DNA from: Heligmosomoides polygyrus polygyrus
Taxonomy: Eukaryota; Nematoda; Chromadorea; Rhabditida; Heligmosomidae
Assembly (NCBI GenBank): GCA_947396885.1
Contig: OX377202.1
Location: 64,328,643-64,392,642 of the forward strand
Length of the DNA: 64,000 nucleotides
Direction: 5' to 3'
Within the stretch, counting starts at the first letter, position 1; each line of letters opens with the position of its first letter. Under the pieces are notes generated by a model. That model ran no database searches. It was not told the DNA's origin and saw nothing but the letters and a program-made list of their open reading frames with translations. Both the position numbers and the translations under genes were made by a program. Of this stretch, positions 11,100 to 22,904 are shown piece after piece.

Positions 11100-13215
11100 G
11101 TGTCGCAGCTGACGAACGGGAGAGGGCACCGGAGATTCTGAAGGAGACCTGTATGGTCTTGTAGGGCGTCGGACGAGGGGCATAGAAGTGTCTCGCTCTT
11201 ACTAAATGCCCTTGGCTGGTCTAGAAATGTCAAAAATTGTCTCCAGTGAACCGTTCCGATTTGCAGCGGGCTCGAGAGGAATCGAGACCACCAACCGGTT
11301 GCGTTGGTGGCCGACTGGATAGTGGCGCGCACTCGTGGACGGGAGGCGGACGGTAAGAATCCGCCGCATACATCTAGTGGTGGTCGCTTTGCCATATTTG
11401 TCACGCATTACCACTTTAAGCCGATGTCGTGTAAGCTTTTCAATTTTAACCCAAGTGCGGGCCGGATTTTCTTTAGCACACGGTCCGGATATATTTATTT
11501 GTGTTATCCATTTCATGTGCTGACGGACATTCCTGCACTGCAGAAATGCGTCCTATACGTTCGGTTGTCACTGGTTTTTCATAGGTACGTTTTCCAGTGG
11601 TTTCAGGCTGTTGTATATAATCGACTTGAATGTGTACGAGGGGCCTGCAACAATCTTCTATTCTTTACTTAAGATCTTGTTTGAGCCTAAAATGACGGCA
11701 TCAAAGTAGCAACGGATGACAATAAGGCTATTAGTGGAAATCCCAATTAGCTAACAGCAGGGATGTGCGGAATGTCCGTTTCCATGTCCCGAATTCCGTT
11801 TTTCGGCCGTTTTTAGTTCTTCCGTTCGGTGTTCCGCTCTTTTTTTGGGCCGGAAGACGGAACGCAAATGATAACTCATCACACATTTATTGTTTTACAC
11901 TGTCTCCATTCACCTCTTGAGCATAAACGAAAGGCTGAAGAAAAAGATTAACTATGCGCCGACTTTTTTTCGTGATTGTGTTGCTTTCAAATCGGTGATG
12001 CATCATGATGTCGAGACAGTGTGGTAACCAGATTGGGTTCTTTTTTCTTTTCTTGACACGATGTACTAGCGAACAGTATAAGGCCACAAAGGTTCCATGA
12101 GTGTTCGAATCAAGAATCCAAATTCCTTATCTGCAGCATACTTATCGTTCTCCCTAACTATCTTAGGTCTGGCTTAGAACACCAATTCTAGATCAGAGTT
12201 CTATAAGCACTCCTGGGTTGCTAACATTGCTTCCCTTAGGGCATATATGAATGGCGAATGATACTATGGTACCACTCGGATTGTGGGTGTTGTATCGTGG
12301 GTGCTGAACGCAACTGTAACCGCTGTGCCCTCACAGGATTGATCCGGGAAATTAGACAAGACGGTCAGCTGGGTTCATGGTGTTTAAAGCACTTTCCTTC
12401 TGTTTACAGAAAGATTTTGCATAAACGTCGATTTTCTACACTAGTAATGCTTGAAAAATCATCTTAGTAATCATACGATTACAAGCCTTTTTATTGGTAT
12501 ATGTTGCCGTAAAAGAGTCGCATACGCCTCGCCTGCTTCCTAGATTCGTTAATGGCAACTTAGTTATTACTACCATTATGAATATGATTTTCTTTTTTTT
12601 TATGAAAAATTAAATGAAGTAATGAGTTTTGATTCATTTCCACTCCTATTCCGTGTTCCGCTTTTCTCGAAAAAATTCCGAACATCCCTGGCTAGCAGGA
12701 GTGATCCTATCACAGACCACAACATGGTCTGCCAACGATTTGTGGTCGTGAGATACCTTCGCTGGCATCAATATAGAGCACTCAGATATTCTTTAACAGG
12801 AAAGTGAAGGAGTGGAGAATAGATCCGCAAGAGTTACCCGTGCGCTGAAAAAACCCCTGGCCCCCATTTGGGTTAAAATTGAAGAGCTTACACGAATTCG
12901 ATTTAAAGTGAGAGCGGAAAAACGACCAGCACTGTGTAGTTGCGCGGAGGACAATACATGTCCCCGACCTCCCGTCCATGATCCCGCACCGCTGTCCAAC
13001 CGGCTACCACGTCACACTCGCTCGGTGGTCTCCATTCCTCTCGCGCCCGCTGCAAGTCGAAACGGTCTACTAGGCGAGATTGTTCACTATTTTAGACCGC
13101 CTATGGGAAAAGCGAAACACGGTTGTGTGATCTCGCCTGATGCCCTGTAGGACCATATAGGTCTTGTTCAGAATCTCCGAACCGAGTTCGTTGACGCCCT
13201 CCTGCTCGTGTGTGT
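11100..13215. mobile_element. Long-TIR (foldback) element, ~370-bp arms
   Basis: The left arm (about 11100-11480) and right arm (about 12835-13215) are inverted copies. Shared landmarks are CGGAGATTCTGA...TATGGTC at the outside, AACCGGTTGCG / AACCGGCTACC in the middle, and TTGGGTTAAAATTGAA.AGCTTACACGA at the inner edge. Arm identity looks moderate, so the element is old. A hAT-type MITE sits inside. No transposase was recognised. Confidence 0.7.
11758..12690. mobile_element. hAT-type non-autonomous element
   Basis: The ends CAGGGATGTGCGGAATGT and ...ATTCCGAACATCCCTG are inverted. The flanking 8-mers GCTAACAG (11750-11757) and GCTAGCAG (12691-12698) match at seven of eight bases, an 8-bp target duplication typical of hAT elements. 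The interior (~930 bp) shows no transposase. It is nested between the arms of the 11.1-13.2 kb element. Confidence 0.75.
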
Positions 13216-13309
13216 TTTAGTAATTCCACCAGTTCTCCACTCGTATGGTATTTAATACCGTTTTTAATAGAAGCGTAAAAGGAAATAAAGTAGCACACAA
13301 ACCCAGTAA

Positions 13310-16300
13310 GCGTCAGCTCCACCGTATTTCTTGTTGACGTTGCCCACTCTAATGTATGTTTGGTCGAGCGTGTATTCTTTGCCGAAAAGATCCATGCATT
13401 GGTCGGAGAAGAAGCTGAACGCAGCCGATTAGTTCATCAAGGACTTCTCGTTGGTTTCGAGAACTCACTCCACTGGCACGGTGCTGCCGAAGATGCCTTT
13501 GTTCCCAGAGTCCGTGGTCTGGAAGTAGCCGAGCTCCGTGCACGTTTGCCAAATCCAGCTCCGCGCTGCCACTGTAAGAGACTGAGTTCGTGGACTTGGT
13601 CGCTTCAGGTTGTAAGCGCATCCATGGTTGCTCGAGAAGCACGCGTGAAACCTCTGCGTTCACATGAAGCCTCAGCAACGGCTAGAATGTTCTATTGATG
13701 CCCAGACATGACTCGGTCTCGCGAATGTGCAAAGGTTGTGCTTCCGAAGGAGTTCCTAGTCTGCCTTCCAGGGTACGTTAGTCTAGACCAGCCCGACGGA
13801 GTAGTTACACGTAAAAGTGAAATAGTCATGGAAAACTGGAAAACAAAAAGAGCGGTTTAAGACCCAGTTACAGCCACATTTTCTGTTGTATTTGATAGCA
13901 TGTCTTTCTATGTAACTATAGCCCTGCGGTGGAACAAATGAGTACCCGGGCAGATCGCTCAGTATCGGTCAAGACACGAGCGACTCCTCGAGCTAGCACT
14001 TTCCCGAGCCGAGCGCCTGCAGGCGACCGAGGACTGTCGGATGTACACACCGGAGTCTCGTCTCAGAATTGCGGGTGCTAACTTTTGGATCCTCTTGGAC
14101 AGCATTCAGAACGGTGTGCCTTTCACTGTGCGGGGACCGAGTTTCGTTTTCGAAATGCGTGACTTCTCTGAGATGAGCGGACCTGCGCTTGACCAATGTC
14201 CTCTCCCAGCGTCCCGTTGATGCTTCGAACGGTTGAGTGTCGCTCCAGTGCCGCGGCGGCATTAATAGAAGACCATGATGGCTCGAGGGTGTTTTTGTGG
14301 AACCGATATCGTGATCAAAGTTAAGCAAAGCAACGTAGCTATGTTTACCTATCGGAGAATCTTCGAGACTGGTCTACAACTACCATACTAGGGAAGACCA
14401 TTTTTTTTTCGAACTCCCATGGAACTTTAAGTTGAGACCTGGATCATTAGAAAGAGCTCGGAGTGCCGATTACGAATATGGGTGTCAGAATTGCAAAATG
14501 ACATTCCTGAGCGAGTTATGGCCTCCCGAAATCGGCGGGCCTCATCACAGGCTAGCTGTGCGACACACCGTGAGAGTGGTGAGTCATCGGGGCTCCGTAA
14601 GAAGGGCCCGCCAGCTGCGACAGTGGCGCGGAAGTCTCACTCGTCAGATGTGACGTCGTAGGTTCGGTTCTCGTTGGTGAAGACCTTTTTGCGAATCATA
14701 ATCTATCTTCGAAATGGCCTTTTCTTCTGAATTATGACATGTTTGATTAAATAGCCGGGACAACTACCATACACGTTTGTAAAAATGCTTAAAGGCAAAA
14801 AGCTGCTATGGTGACATTTTCACCTTCAGTAGGTTGTCATGTTGAACTCCACGCTGTTTGCCGTGGCAAACAACCTGACCCTTTTATATCGTTTTTCATC
14901 GCGCCGAAGAAAAGAACGTCTAGAGGTTGAATTAGCGACGTAGCCCCGGCAGGAATATTGGTGTCAAAGTGAATAACATTCTCATGGGTGGTGCTCGGGT
15001 TTTCTTCGCCCTCGTCATCGCAATGGACCCAATCGGACTCGTCATCAGTAGACACATCTGATACCAAGATTTCATCCGTTTCGACATCAACTGAAGCTGC
15101 AGCACCGTCACGTAGAATAGCTGCGAACCTTCTAGCGATCTTCTTTTCCTCACGAGTTGGTGCATCGTAGTCGTCTGGCGCCCCAATTCAGCAAGAAAAA
15201 TGGCGAAAAGGACATAGTGAGTGAAGAATGATCAATGACATTTTGGGCTTCCTCATCAGACATCCTACTTTTGCTTCACACATTTTTTTGCTTTGAATGC
15301 CAAGGTTGTTGGAAACAACTGTAGTTATTCAATATATAATAAAAATGATTTGGACTCTATTTGTGCAAATTTAAATAAAAATGCCACCATAGCAGTTTTT
15401 TGCATTCCAGCAATTTTACAAACGTGTATGACAGTTTTCCTGGCTGTTTAATCAGACACGTGTCACAATTTAGAATAAAAGGTCATTTCGAAGATTAATT
15501 ATGATTTGCAAAAAGGCTGGCAGCAATGGGAAGCGAGCCAACGACGTCTCACTTGACGAGCAGGATCGCTACGCCTGCGCCACCGCCGCAGCTGGCTGGC
15601 CATTCTTAGGGAGCTCCGATGACTCACCACTCTCGCGCCAGGTGTGTCACACAGCTAGCCTGCGGTGAGGCCCGCCGATTTCGGCAGGCCATAACTCGCT
15701 CAGGTGTTTCATTTTGTAATTTTGACACCCATATTCGTAACCAGCATTCCGAGCTCTTTCTAACGATCCTGTTCCCAACTTGAAATTCCAAGGGAGGGCG
15801 AAACCCTTCCCTAGTTAGTAGATCCTGGGCCAGATCCTGGGTCAACCGTTTATCGGCCGGTAATGGTGAAAAGTACCGCCAAACCTCATGCTAATGAGTG
15901 TCGTAGGTGGGTTTGGCGGTTCTTTTCACCCTTAGCCGGTAAGCGGTTGATGAATCTGGCACCTGCTTATCGATCAAGAGTAGTAGGCTCTGGGACCCTC
16001 ACAAAATCGGCTCTTCACCATCTGTCCAACCCTATATTTTAATCCAGTTAGAGGATGCAGCAAAGCTATGAGCTTGACAGCAGCGGTGAATGGTCTTCGA
16101 CCACGCGTTTGCTTGATTCGAGTTCCGGCTTACGTCCATTTTCATCCTTCCGTTCCGTGCTTAGTAAACCAATATGTTGAGCCGGATTTTGAGAGAAGAA
16201 CGAGAAAGATAGATGAAGAAGACTGACTCCTGTGTGCTGTAGATTTTTCACCACTGAAATGAAAAAGGCAGAGCAAGGGAAAATAATTGTGCATCGCCGC

Positions 16301-17477
16301 CACTGCAGTTTGACTTTAATTTTTAAGTTTTTAAAGACATCTCTGTCTACAAGCTGTTGTGTTAACAAAGCTGAAAACGATATAGGGTTTTTATAGTGCT
16401 GGAGGCAGTACTCCAAATATTAGGAGTCTGAATTGCTAATAACTAAGACTAGCTTGCTAGTCGGAAGTGCAAGATGCCTAAAAAATGACTTCGACAATTT
16501 TTTTAGGCGGTCGCAAAATGCGTTGCTGCATTATATTTAAATAGCATGTTAGAGTAGTTGAATGCGCATTTAGTCGCATAGTTCACCAGAAGTGATTCCG
16601 TTTAGGCGCAGCATACTGCTAGTGAACGTCGAGCTGCGAAGACAGTATTTTTATTAAAAATTCCGCTCACTAAATTGGGTTATTTCTTTGTTGACGCATT
16701 TTTAGTCTTTCAATTTGCCCCTATTACTTAATACCATTTGTGGAAATCAGTTGACTTCTTCTCCTTACACAGCCACAAAAAGGAGTGTAGTAGTGAGAGG
16801 GCGTCGTCCCTACACTGTGAAGGTTTCTCAGGTACTCGCGAAGCATTTTTTCCCGCAGTTTTCGGAGCTTCTCACAGCCACAATTTATGCGCGCACTGTA
16901 GAAACTCCGCGCAGTATTGCTTCACTCTGAAACAGAATCGAGTTGAATGCTACCCTGCAAAATGATAGCTGTTGCCCCACGAGACCGGCCGCTAGGTCAA
17001 TGTTAAGAGGGCTCTGGTAGTGAGAGCTGCGCACCGACTCAAACTGACATACGATGGCGCAGTGCCTTAAGATTCAGAGAAATGTGAGCTAATAACATTT
17101 TTTAAAAAGCTCACATCTTAGGACGCGAATGCTTTGCTTCGTGCCCAAAAAAGATAGAGCTGTTGATGTAAATGAAGAGCGGTGTGGGACTAAAGGATTG
17201 TGCTTTCGTAGGCCAACTTGAGACAGCGACTCTATCAGACACATTACCGCATGGAGCAGGTTGATCAGCATAGCGTCGTTGGCCGTGAAGAGGTAGAGCG
17301 CGTGGCTAAACTCACCAACGTCATCGGTGTCTGCGTAGGAAACGTTCGAGTACATTTTGATGTAGTCCGTGTAGCTGTTTGGGTAGCAGTTGGGGACATT
17401 GGAGTCGGTCATCAGGCTATACCAGTCAATCTGAGCAAAGGTGTAATTATTCATCATGAACAACTCATCCACACAAG
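13310..17477 (-). CDS. Peptidase S28 (serine carboxypeptidase), C-terminal exons
   Basis: Three minus-strand exons join in phase. Exon 17477-17316 has ACVDELFMMNNYTF and CYPNSYTDYIKMYSNVSYAD. Exon 13571-13469 has SWIWQTCTELGYFQTTDSG. Exon 13414 down to about 13310-13323 has FFSDQCMDLFGKEYTLDQTY and KKYGG. The motifs WQTCTE.GYFQTT, PVDFF and C.D.FG are characteristic of family S28 (prolyl carboxypeptidase, dipeptidyl peptidase II and nematode pcp relatives), secreted or lysosomal proteases acting at proline. The exon with the catalytic Asp and His near the C-terminus (the NGSIDPWHALG region) was not found downstream. The exon with the catalytic Ser was not found upstream. The intron 13572-17315 carries a DDE transposon remnant. 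The gene may be truncated or have exons I missed. Confidence 0.8.
14388..15814. mobile_element. Long-TIR DDE transposon remnant in S28 intron
   Basis: Arms of roughly 430 bases, about 14388-14830 and 15370-15814, are inverted copies. Shared landmarks are CTAGGGAAG at the ends, GAAAGAGCTCGGA, CATATTCGTAA-type sequence, CCCGCCGATTTCGG, and ACAAACGTGTATG at the inner edges. The central ~540 bp keeps a piece of a transposase on the minus strand. The element lies within the S28 intron. Confidence 0.75.
14837..15067 (-). pseudogene. DDE transposase C-terminal fragment
   Basis: The minus frame contains NIPAGATSLIQPLDVLFFGAM, the conserved 'IPxGxTSLIQPLDV' segment found just before the last catalytic residue in DDE superfamily (pogo/Tigger-like and relatives) transposases. 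An acidic stretch (DDESDWVHCDDEGEENPS) precedes it. No complete catalytic triad is present, so this is a decayed core. Confidence 0.6.
15827..15962. mobile_element. Short palindromic MITE (GGCCAGAT.. family)
   Basis: GGGCCAGATCCTGGGTCAAC at the left faces GGTTGATGAATCTGGCACC at the right. Inner arms carry GGTGAAAAGTACCGCC and GGCGGTTCTTTTCACC. Relatives with GGGCCGGATTCATCAAC ends are at 48869 and 57893. Confidence 0.7.
15963..17315. other. S28 intron, no other gene recognised
   Basis: This is remaining intron of the minus-strand peptidase gene. The open frames at 16066-16416 (-) and 16715-16930 (+) show no recognisable domain or splice context. Confidence 0.45.
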
Positions 17478-18592
17478 CTGAAGTCATCCATTAGAGTGTG
17501 TTCCTTGCAAGAAATCGTTGGTGCCAGCCCTGGTGAGGCGCGTTGGGGGAGGAAGAAGGCGAACGTTTGCTTTCGCGGTTGTGAGGATGACAAGGCGGAT
17601 AAGCGATTCTTAGCCGAATCAGCCTTATGACGCGGGAATATAAAAATGGGATCTATCCTAGTCCAGGGGGCAGAGAATTAAAATTTATGTAACAAATTGA
17701 CTTGACACTCACGGAATGGACTGAAGAGAACAGAATAGGCTCTAAAAAACAAAGGAAGAAACGAACAAGCAAACAAAAAACAAACAAACAACCGCGGGTC
17801 TAAAGACGTCTCGGCGGGCAAATCGCATTCAAACACAACTGATAGCCGCCTGCCATGTTATAACACTAGGATAGATCCTAAAATTGCATAACAAAAATGA
17901 AAAGCCTTTTAACTAACTATAAGATTAAGGATAAGTATAAAGGACGGCGTTACTCAATCCCTTCTGGGATGCGCCAGCGCATTCTACTTCTACGGGATGT
18001 CGTGGAGGCGACATGAATGCGTATTTGGCCATACAATGACTTGCGGTGGCCAGCCGATGATCAAGTTAGCGCTTTATCCTTCCCAGACAAGTCTGGTACC
18101 AATTCACCGACCCCGGAGTGATGCAAGGCTTGGTTGGCCTGGGCGGGAAATCCGAACCAGGAACCTGGCATCGGGTGCACGTGACAGTCGGCGCCTTTTC
18201 CGACTGTCTAGAAGGATCTGCAGGACGGAAAACGATTCGGTTCTAGGTGAGGGAGTATCTTCCATGAAATCTATACACATGAAAAGGGAACATCGAAGGT
18301 AGGCATGACAAAACTCATTTCTCCACTCTTCTGCGGGAGTCTGATTCTCGACTCCTTCGAAGAAAAGCACCTTCAGCGACAAGATGGAAAAGAAGTCAGG
18401 GCAGGATAAGAGCTGCCGTCCACAAAGGATTCCAGCTGCGGATCCCTTTTGAAGTCTTATCCAGAAATTCAGCTACCTTTGAGTACACCAGGGCTGTTCG
18501 CGTGAAGTAAGTCAAGCTTTTGATTTCAAATGCCCGTGCAACACAAGATTCTGTTACGATCTAGTGCAACCACGATGTCGTGAAGTAACGTA
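17478..18592. other. No gene recognised
   Basis: This would hold the N-terminal half of the S28 gene (with the catalytic serine), but no such exon was recognised by eye. Around 18100-18215 the minus strand has a B-box-like GGTTCGGATTTCC, possibly a degraded tRNA-derived SINE. Confidence 0.4.
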
Positions 18593-19085
18593 TTAGGTTG
18601 TCCCATAAGTCCCTTCCGTTTTTTCCACGATTCATTGCGGATTTCGCCGACGATCTCTTGCATAGCGCTATACAGTTTTCGAAATAGAATGACTTGCTCT
18701 ATCAGAACATGTATTGCATTTCTTTTTTCATCATGAATTTTGTCAATTTTTAGGTCGTTGAAGTGTAAAGTGAAAAAGTGAAAAAATAGCCATTTGCGCA
18801 CTTGTTCTCTCCGCTTAGGTTTGGAATTTTTCGCGGTTTTGTAAAGCATTTGGAAGATAATGTTCTGTACTACACGAATTCGTGTTGGCGCTATTTGCTC
18901 ATTTGTCATTTATTGATTTTAGGTCATCAAATTGGGACATCCGACTTTTCCTTCCGAACTTTCACCGAAACTCCTGCTCTACGGTAGGACTTTTTGCTCA
19001 GTGTTATATGGCGTTCGAAGGAGAATGTCTTACTCTATAAGAATTCGTGTCGCGTTTATTGGCTCATGCTGATTTCTGTCGAATA
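18593..19085 (-). mobile_element. mariner-type MITE, one end lost
   Basis: It starts TTAGGTTGTCCCATAAGTCC, the same end as the intact element at 43902-44516, but in the opposite internal orientation. Shared interior includes CATAGCGCTATACAG, ACCGAAACTCCTGCTCT and GTTATATG. The second inverted end is absent, so this copy is truncated. Sequence to about 19250 is related but diverged. Confidence 0.7.
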
Positions 19086-19338
19086 TCAACAAAATGCCAA
19101 AAAGAGAAAAATCGTCTTCACCAACAGCTCTTTCTCCTTATTCAGTCTGTCTTGCTCAGTTTTATATGACACTCGAAAGTGCATGTCTTGTTCTACCAGA
19201 ATATACAGTTTGTTTTTCAGCCGTTTAAATTTTTGCTGATTTTCAGGTCTTCAAAATGGAGCAGTGCCTGGTCGACAAGGATGAGCACTTTTAGCACCTT
19301 CTTCTCTTTGATTTCAAGCAGGGTTCTAGTGCGCCTAA

Positions 19339-19482
19339 GGCCCCTGTTATACTCCCGCGGGACGTCCGCGGACGGTCGTCGTCGTTCCGGGGCGGCTAGC
19401 GTCGCATCGGAGCGCGTTTCCCGCTTCCGCGGTGCAGTGCACCGCGGACGGCTGCCTCCCGCGGGCGGGAAGTATAACACCC
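19339..19482. mobile_element. GC-rich palindromic MITE (GTTATACT.. family)
   Basis: Ends are CCTGTTATACTCCCGCGG and CGCGGGCGGGAAGTATAACA, with a very GC-rich interior unlike the surroundings. The GTTATACTTC terminal motif is shared with the element at 61231-61361. Confidence 0.65.
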
Positions 19483-19539
19483 CTCTCCTCGTCTGTCGGC
19501 GGCGATCTGCGGACGGCTGGCGTAGCGGGTAGACATGGG

Positions 19540-19790
19540 ATCCGAATCATGCATTTTCGGATATCCGGCCGGATTTATCCGGTTTCGGATTATCCGAAAT
19601 CCGGCTCGGTCGAAAATTGCCCTCATCTGAATCATCCGAAGATCCGGGGTTTCTAAAATTGTCCTCATCTGAATCATCCGAAGATCCGGGGTTTTCAAAA
19701 TTGCTCTCATCTGAATCATCCGAAGATCCGGGGTTTTGAAAAACGCAATGATTCGGATAAAATCGGATAAAAATCGGATAATAGGAGGTT
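19540..19790. repeat. 42-bp tandem repeat (CATCCGAAGATCCGGGG), array 1
   Basis: Three units of CTCATCTGAATCATCCGAAG... repeat with a 42-base period, flanked by shorter TCGGAT/ATCCGA-rich palindromic sequence. Read on the minus strand the unit encodes a 14-residue repeat NPGSSDDSDE.NFR with no stops. A second array is next to the assembly gap at 21930-22138. Confidence 0.85.
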
Positions 19791-21044
19791 AGCGCGCCTT
19801 GCTGGCAAACTTTGCGCCGTTGATAACCTGACTTTTTCGGGCAGATTTGCAATCATTTGGCGGGAATTCTCTCACAAGGGAAGGGTCTGATAGCGTATAT
19901 CTGAACGGGGAGAGGGAGTCATCCTATTAAGTAGGAATAATCCCCACCCCTCAATTAGCATAAATTGCGTTTCATTTTCGCCACGTCGTTAAACCCAAGG
20001 AGTGGGGGTTCTTGAAGTCACAATGGAATACGGCGCATTACGAGTTTGGGGTCTTGTACGACCGCGATGCCTCTGCCGGCAAGCAGCGGATGCTTCATGG
20101 GAGGAAGGTCGGAGGTTCGATCCTCATGCGCTGCTGCATTCCTGGTTTTTAATTGATTTTAATTGATTGTTTTTATTATTAATTTTAATTGAATTTTAAA
20201 TGATTTCTAAATGATTGGTTGAGATTTGAGGGATTCTGACGTCTATACCATTTTCAGATGTTTTCTGCTCACTTTCCAGCTGCATGCTGTGGTACTCAAC
20301 AGGATGATGCATAAATATTCAACACCAGTGATACACAGGTACAACGTGCATAAAGCAGCACTGGACACAATGGGCAAGGTATAAATGCTGCAGGCTCCTC
20401 TCAGTCTGTTTCCATACATCGGCCAATGACCTCGGGTAAAACCATCCTGCTCGGATTTTCAAAGGAAACCATGACGTGACGTCACATGTGGTTAAAACGA
20501 GAAAGTCTGTGGATCCCGGAAATTGACCTAAACGGCATCAATACAGTCGTTCTCTCATCTTTACCTGTCATCTGGAAATCAGAGGTGTGCTGGAGGTTCT
20601 CTAAAACCTAACACCAACAAAGTCGCCGATGCTCGAGTGGTGATCCACTTGCTCATGCTGAAGTGTGGTCCACTTTTAGATAAGCAGCCTTCATGGGAAT
20701 GACACCAACCTGACCGAACGGATGGCTAGCATACCCAAGGACTTCAAAGCACGTCAACTTGAAGTTAACGAAGACGAACGGCTGAAAGAGGTGGAAAACC
20801 AGGAGAAGGTTGGGATCCGCAAAATGAACTGATAGACGTGGAAAGGCTGGCAAGCAGTGGGCATATGATAACGTTTTCGGCTGGAACTCTTGTTTCAGAG
20901 GAAAGGGAACGTCTTCAATTGGATTTCGCCTATGGAGCCGATCTCATTTGTCCATATATGGAAGCAAACTGTGAGGAGCCAGCAGCCTTTATGTGCTGCT
21001 CGTATTGTGACCAGTGCTTATGTTCCAGGAACTTTGTGTCTGTG
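19791..21044. other. No gene recognised; one tRNA-like B box
   Basis: Around 20072-20135 the plus strand has GCAAGCAGCGGA followed by GGAGGTTCGATCC, spaced like A and B boxes of a tRNA-derived SINE. No cloverleaf with an acceptor stem could be drawn. The frame at 20838-21053 (cysteine-rich near its end) is unrecognised. Confidence 0.35.
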
Positions 21045-21545
21045 TATCACTGATGTCAAACGTTCATACATCGTTATGTTGAACAGCTTTCCTATTGAGT
21101 TTTGGTTAAAAAACCGGTCAGTAATAAACAAATGGCAACAAAGTTGCTCTCACGGCATACATCTGAAGACACTGCACAGCAAACATCTAAAATGGTGCAG
21201 ATGTCAGAATCGCTCAATTCAAACAATAAGTTGTAATGCAAAGATGCAGCAGCGCAGAAAAGTCGAACCCCCCTCCCTCTCATGGAGCAACGTCGCTATC
21301 TACTGCGCTACGAGCCGCTTCCCGCCGGCGGCATTGCAGGCGTACAAGACTCCCGAGCTCGTGAGGCGCCGATTCCACTGTAACTTCAAGGATCATCTAC
21401 TCCTCGGGCTTATCGATTTGGCAAAAAAGAAACACATTTTTATACTAATTGAGGAGTGGCGATTATTCCTATATATGGTGGGATGACTCGCTCTCTCCGT
21501 TCAGACATACGCTTCAGACCCTTCCCTTTTCAGAGAAATGTCTTG
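21045..21545 (-). repeat. Dispersed repeat with tRNA-Arg-like head (copy 2)
   Basis: On the minus strand at 21322-21252 the sequence reads TAGCGCAGTAGATAGCG (A box) and, about 35 bases later, GGTTCGACTTTTC (B box). This is the pattern of a tRNA-derived SINE head and close to the D-arm of arginine tRNAs. Homology to 801-1330 extends on both sides of the head. No functional tRNA is claimed. Confidence 0.6.
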
Positions 21546-21929
21546 CGGGGCGTTTCGGAATCGTTTCATTATTGTCCTTTACAAGACATTACCAACTCAC
21601 TATTGAGTTGGTATTGGCTCTCTGGGTTCTTAAAGCTGTTTTTTGTTTGTGCTGGAAGCGCAAAATAGCTCTGCGGAGGGCTCCCCTCGTAAGGCAACCA
21701 AATACGACATCTTTTACGTAGCGCTGGTGTGTTCCACTCCACTGGTGAACTAAGCTAGGCCAGATATAATGTAACTGGGCATTCATGTGCCTTGCTACCT
21801 GGGCATATAACCACTTAATTCAAGGTGAGGCGCTCCAAGCTACTTTTTGCGCTCGTGACTTCAATTGGTCAAGGAAATAAATGCGGAGTTACTGATGTGT
21901 TCCGTTGTTAAGAGGTTGCATGCCCCTAT

Positions 21930-22138
21930 TATATCACTTATCCGGTTGTATCCGAATCGGATATCCGAAATCCGGCTCGACTGAAAATAGCGTTATCTGA
22001 ATCATCCGAAGATCCGGGGTTTCTAAAATTGCCCTCATCTGAATCATCCGAAGATCCGGGGTTTTCGAAATTGCCCTCATCTGAATCATCCGAAGATCCG
22101 GGGTTTGAAAAAATGGCCTATCCGAATCATCCGATTAT
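21930..22138. repeat. 42-bp tandem repeat, array 2, abutting gap
   Basis: Same unit and orientation as 19540-19790, three visible units with the same flanking ATCCGAAATCCGGCTCG. The array runs into the N run, so its true length is unknown. Confidence 0.85.
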
Positions 22139-22338
22139 NNNNNNNNNNNNNNNNNNNNNNNNNNNNNNNNNNNNNNNNNNNNNNNNNNNNNNNNNNNNNN
22201 NNNNNNNNNNNNNNNNNNNNNNNNNNNNNNNNNNNNNNNNNNNNNNNNNNNNNNNNNNNNNNNNNNNNNNNNNNNNNNNNNNNNNNNNNNNNNNNNNNNN
22301 NNNNNNNNNNNNNNNNNNNNNNNNNNNNNNNNNNNNNN
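22139..22338. other. Assembly gap (200 N)
   Basis: Exactly 200 undetermined bases, probably a placeholder. It starts inside or just after a tandem repeat, the likely reason assembly failed. Confidence 0.98.
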
Positions 22339-22523
22339 TCAACTCGAAAAGCTCTATCGAACGGTTTTAATTCAGCCAATTCCGGGAAAATTGATTTTTT
22401 GACAATTTCACTCGAGGACGAGGGCGTTCTTCGCCGAGCCTGCCCGGACGATGACGTCATCGAAAGTCGACGATTTCGAAAATTGCCAGATGTTCTTGTC
22501 CAAACTTCATTCAAATTCATCTA

Positions 22524-22850
22524 GGGGTTATTTGGTGCGCTGATTACGAATCCGATGTTCGTTTTTAAAAATTGCGCCGATTTCGACAGGTTTTGGATTT
22601 CCTTCTGGATAACTGAGGGTGGTCGGGTCAGGAACACCGATTTGCTCAAACTTAGTCAAAGGGCAGGGTTATTCAGGGTGCCGAATACGATGCCAAAGTC
22701 CATTTGGCCGATTATGACAGGAAAACACCGATAACTAACTGAGGGTGGTCAGTGATCCTGACCCTACCAACCTCAAATAGCTGTGCCAAAATCGGTAGAG
22801 TTTTTAAAAATGGAAATCGGATTCGTAACAGGCGCTTCAGATAACCCTCA
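22524..22850. repeat. Imperfect inverted repeat
   Basis: GGGTTATTTGGTGCGCTGATTACGAATCCGA-like sequence at the left faces CGGATTCGTAACAGGCGCTTCAGATAACCCT at the right (each compared in shorter blocks). GGGTGGTC blocks occur near both inner arms. It is related to the cleaner palindrome at 61751-62214. Confidence 0.55.
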
Positions 22851-22904
22851 TGATGATTCTGGACGAAGCCTGGACAAAAAAAATTCGGCAAATTTCGAAA
22901 GCAT

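Noticed and set aside
11202..11672. Overlapping frames of 104-122 codons
   Set aside because: They lie in the arm of the long-TIR element, appear on both strands, and have no recognisable domain.
13360..13698. 112-codon plus-strand frame
   Set aside because: It is the antisense shadow of the S28 exons, which have family motifs and matching splice phases on the minus strand.
22029..22524. Frames spanning the N run
   Set aside because: Undetermined bases cannot support a coding call; the frames only bridge the gap.
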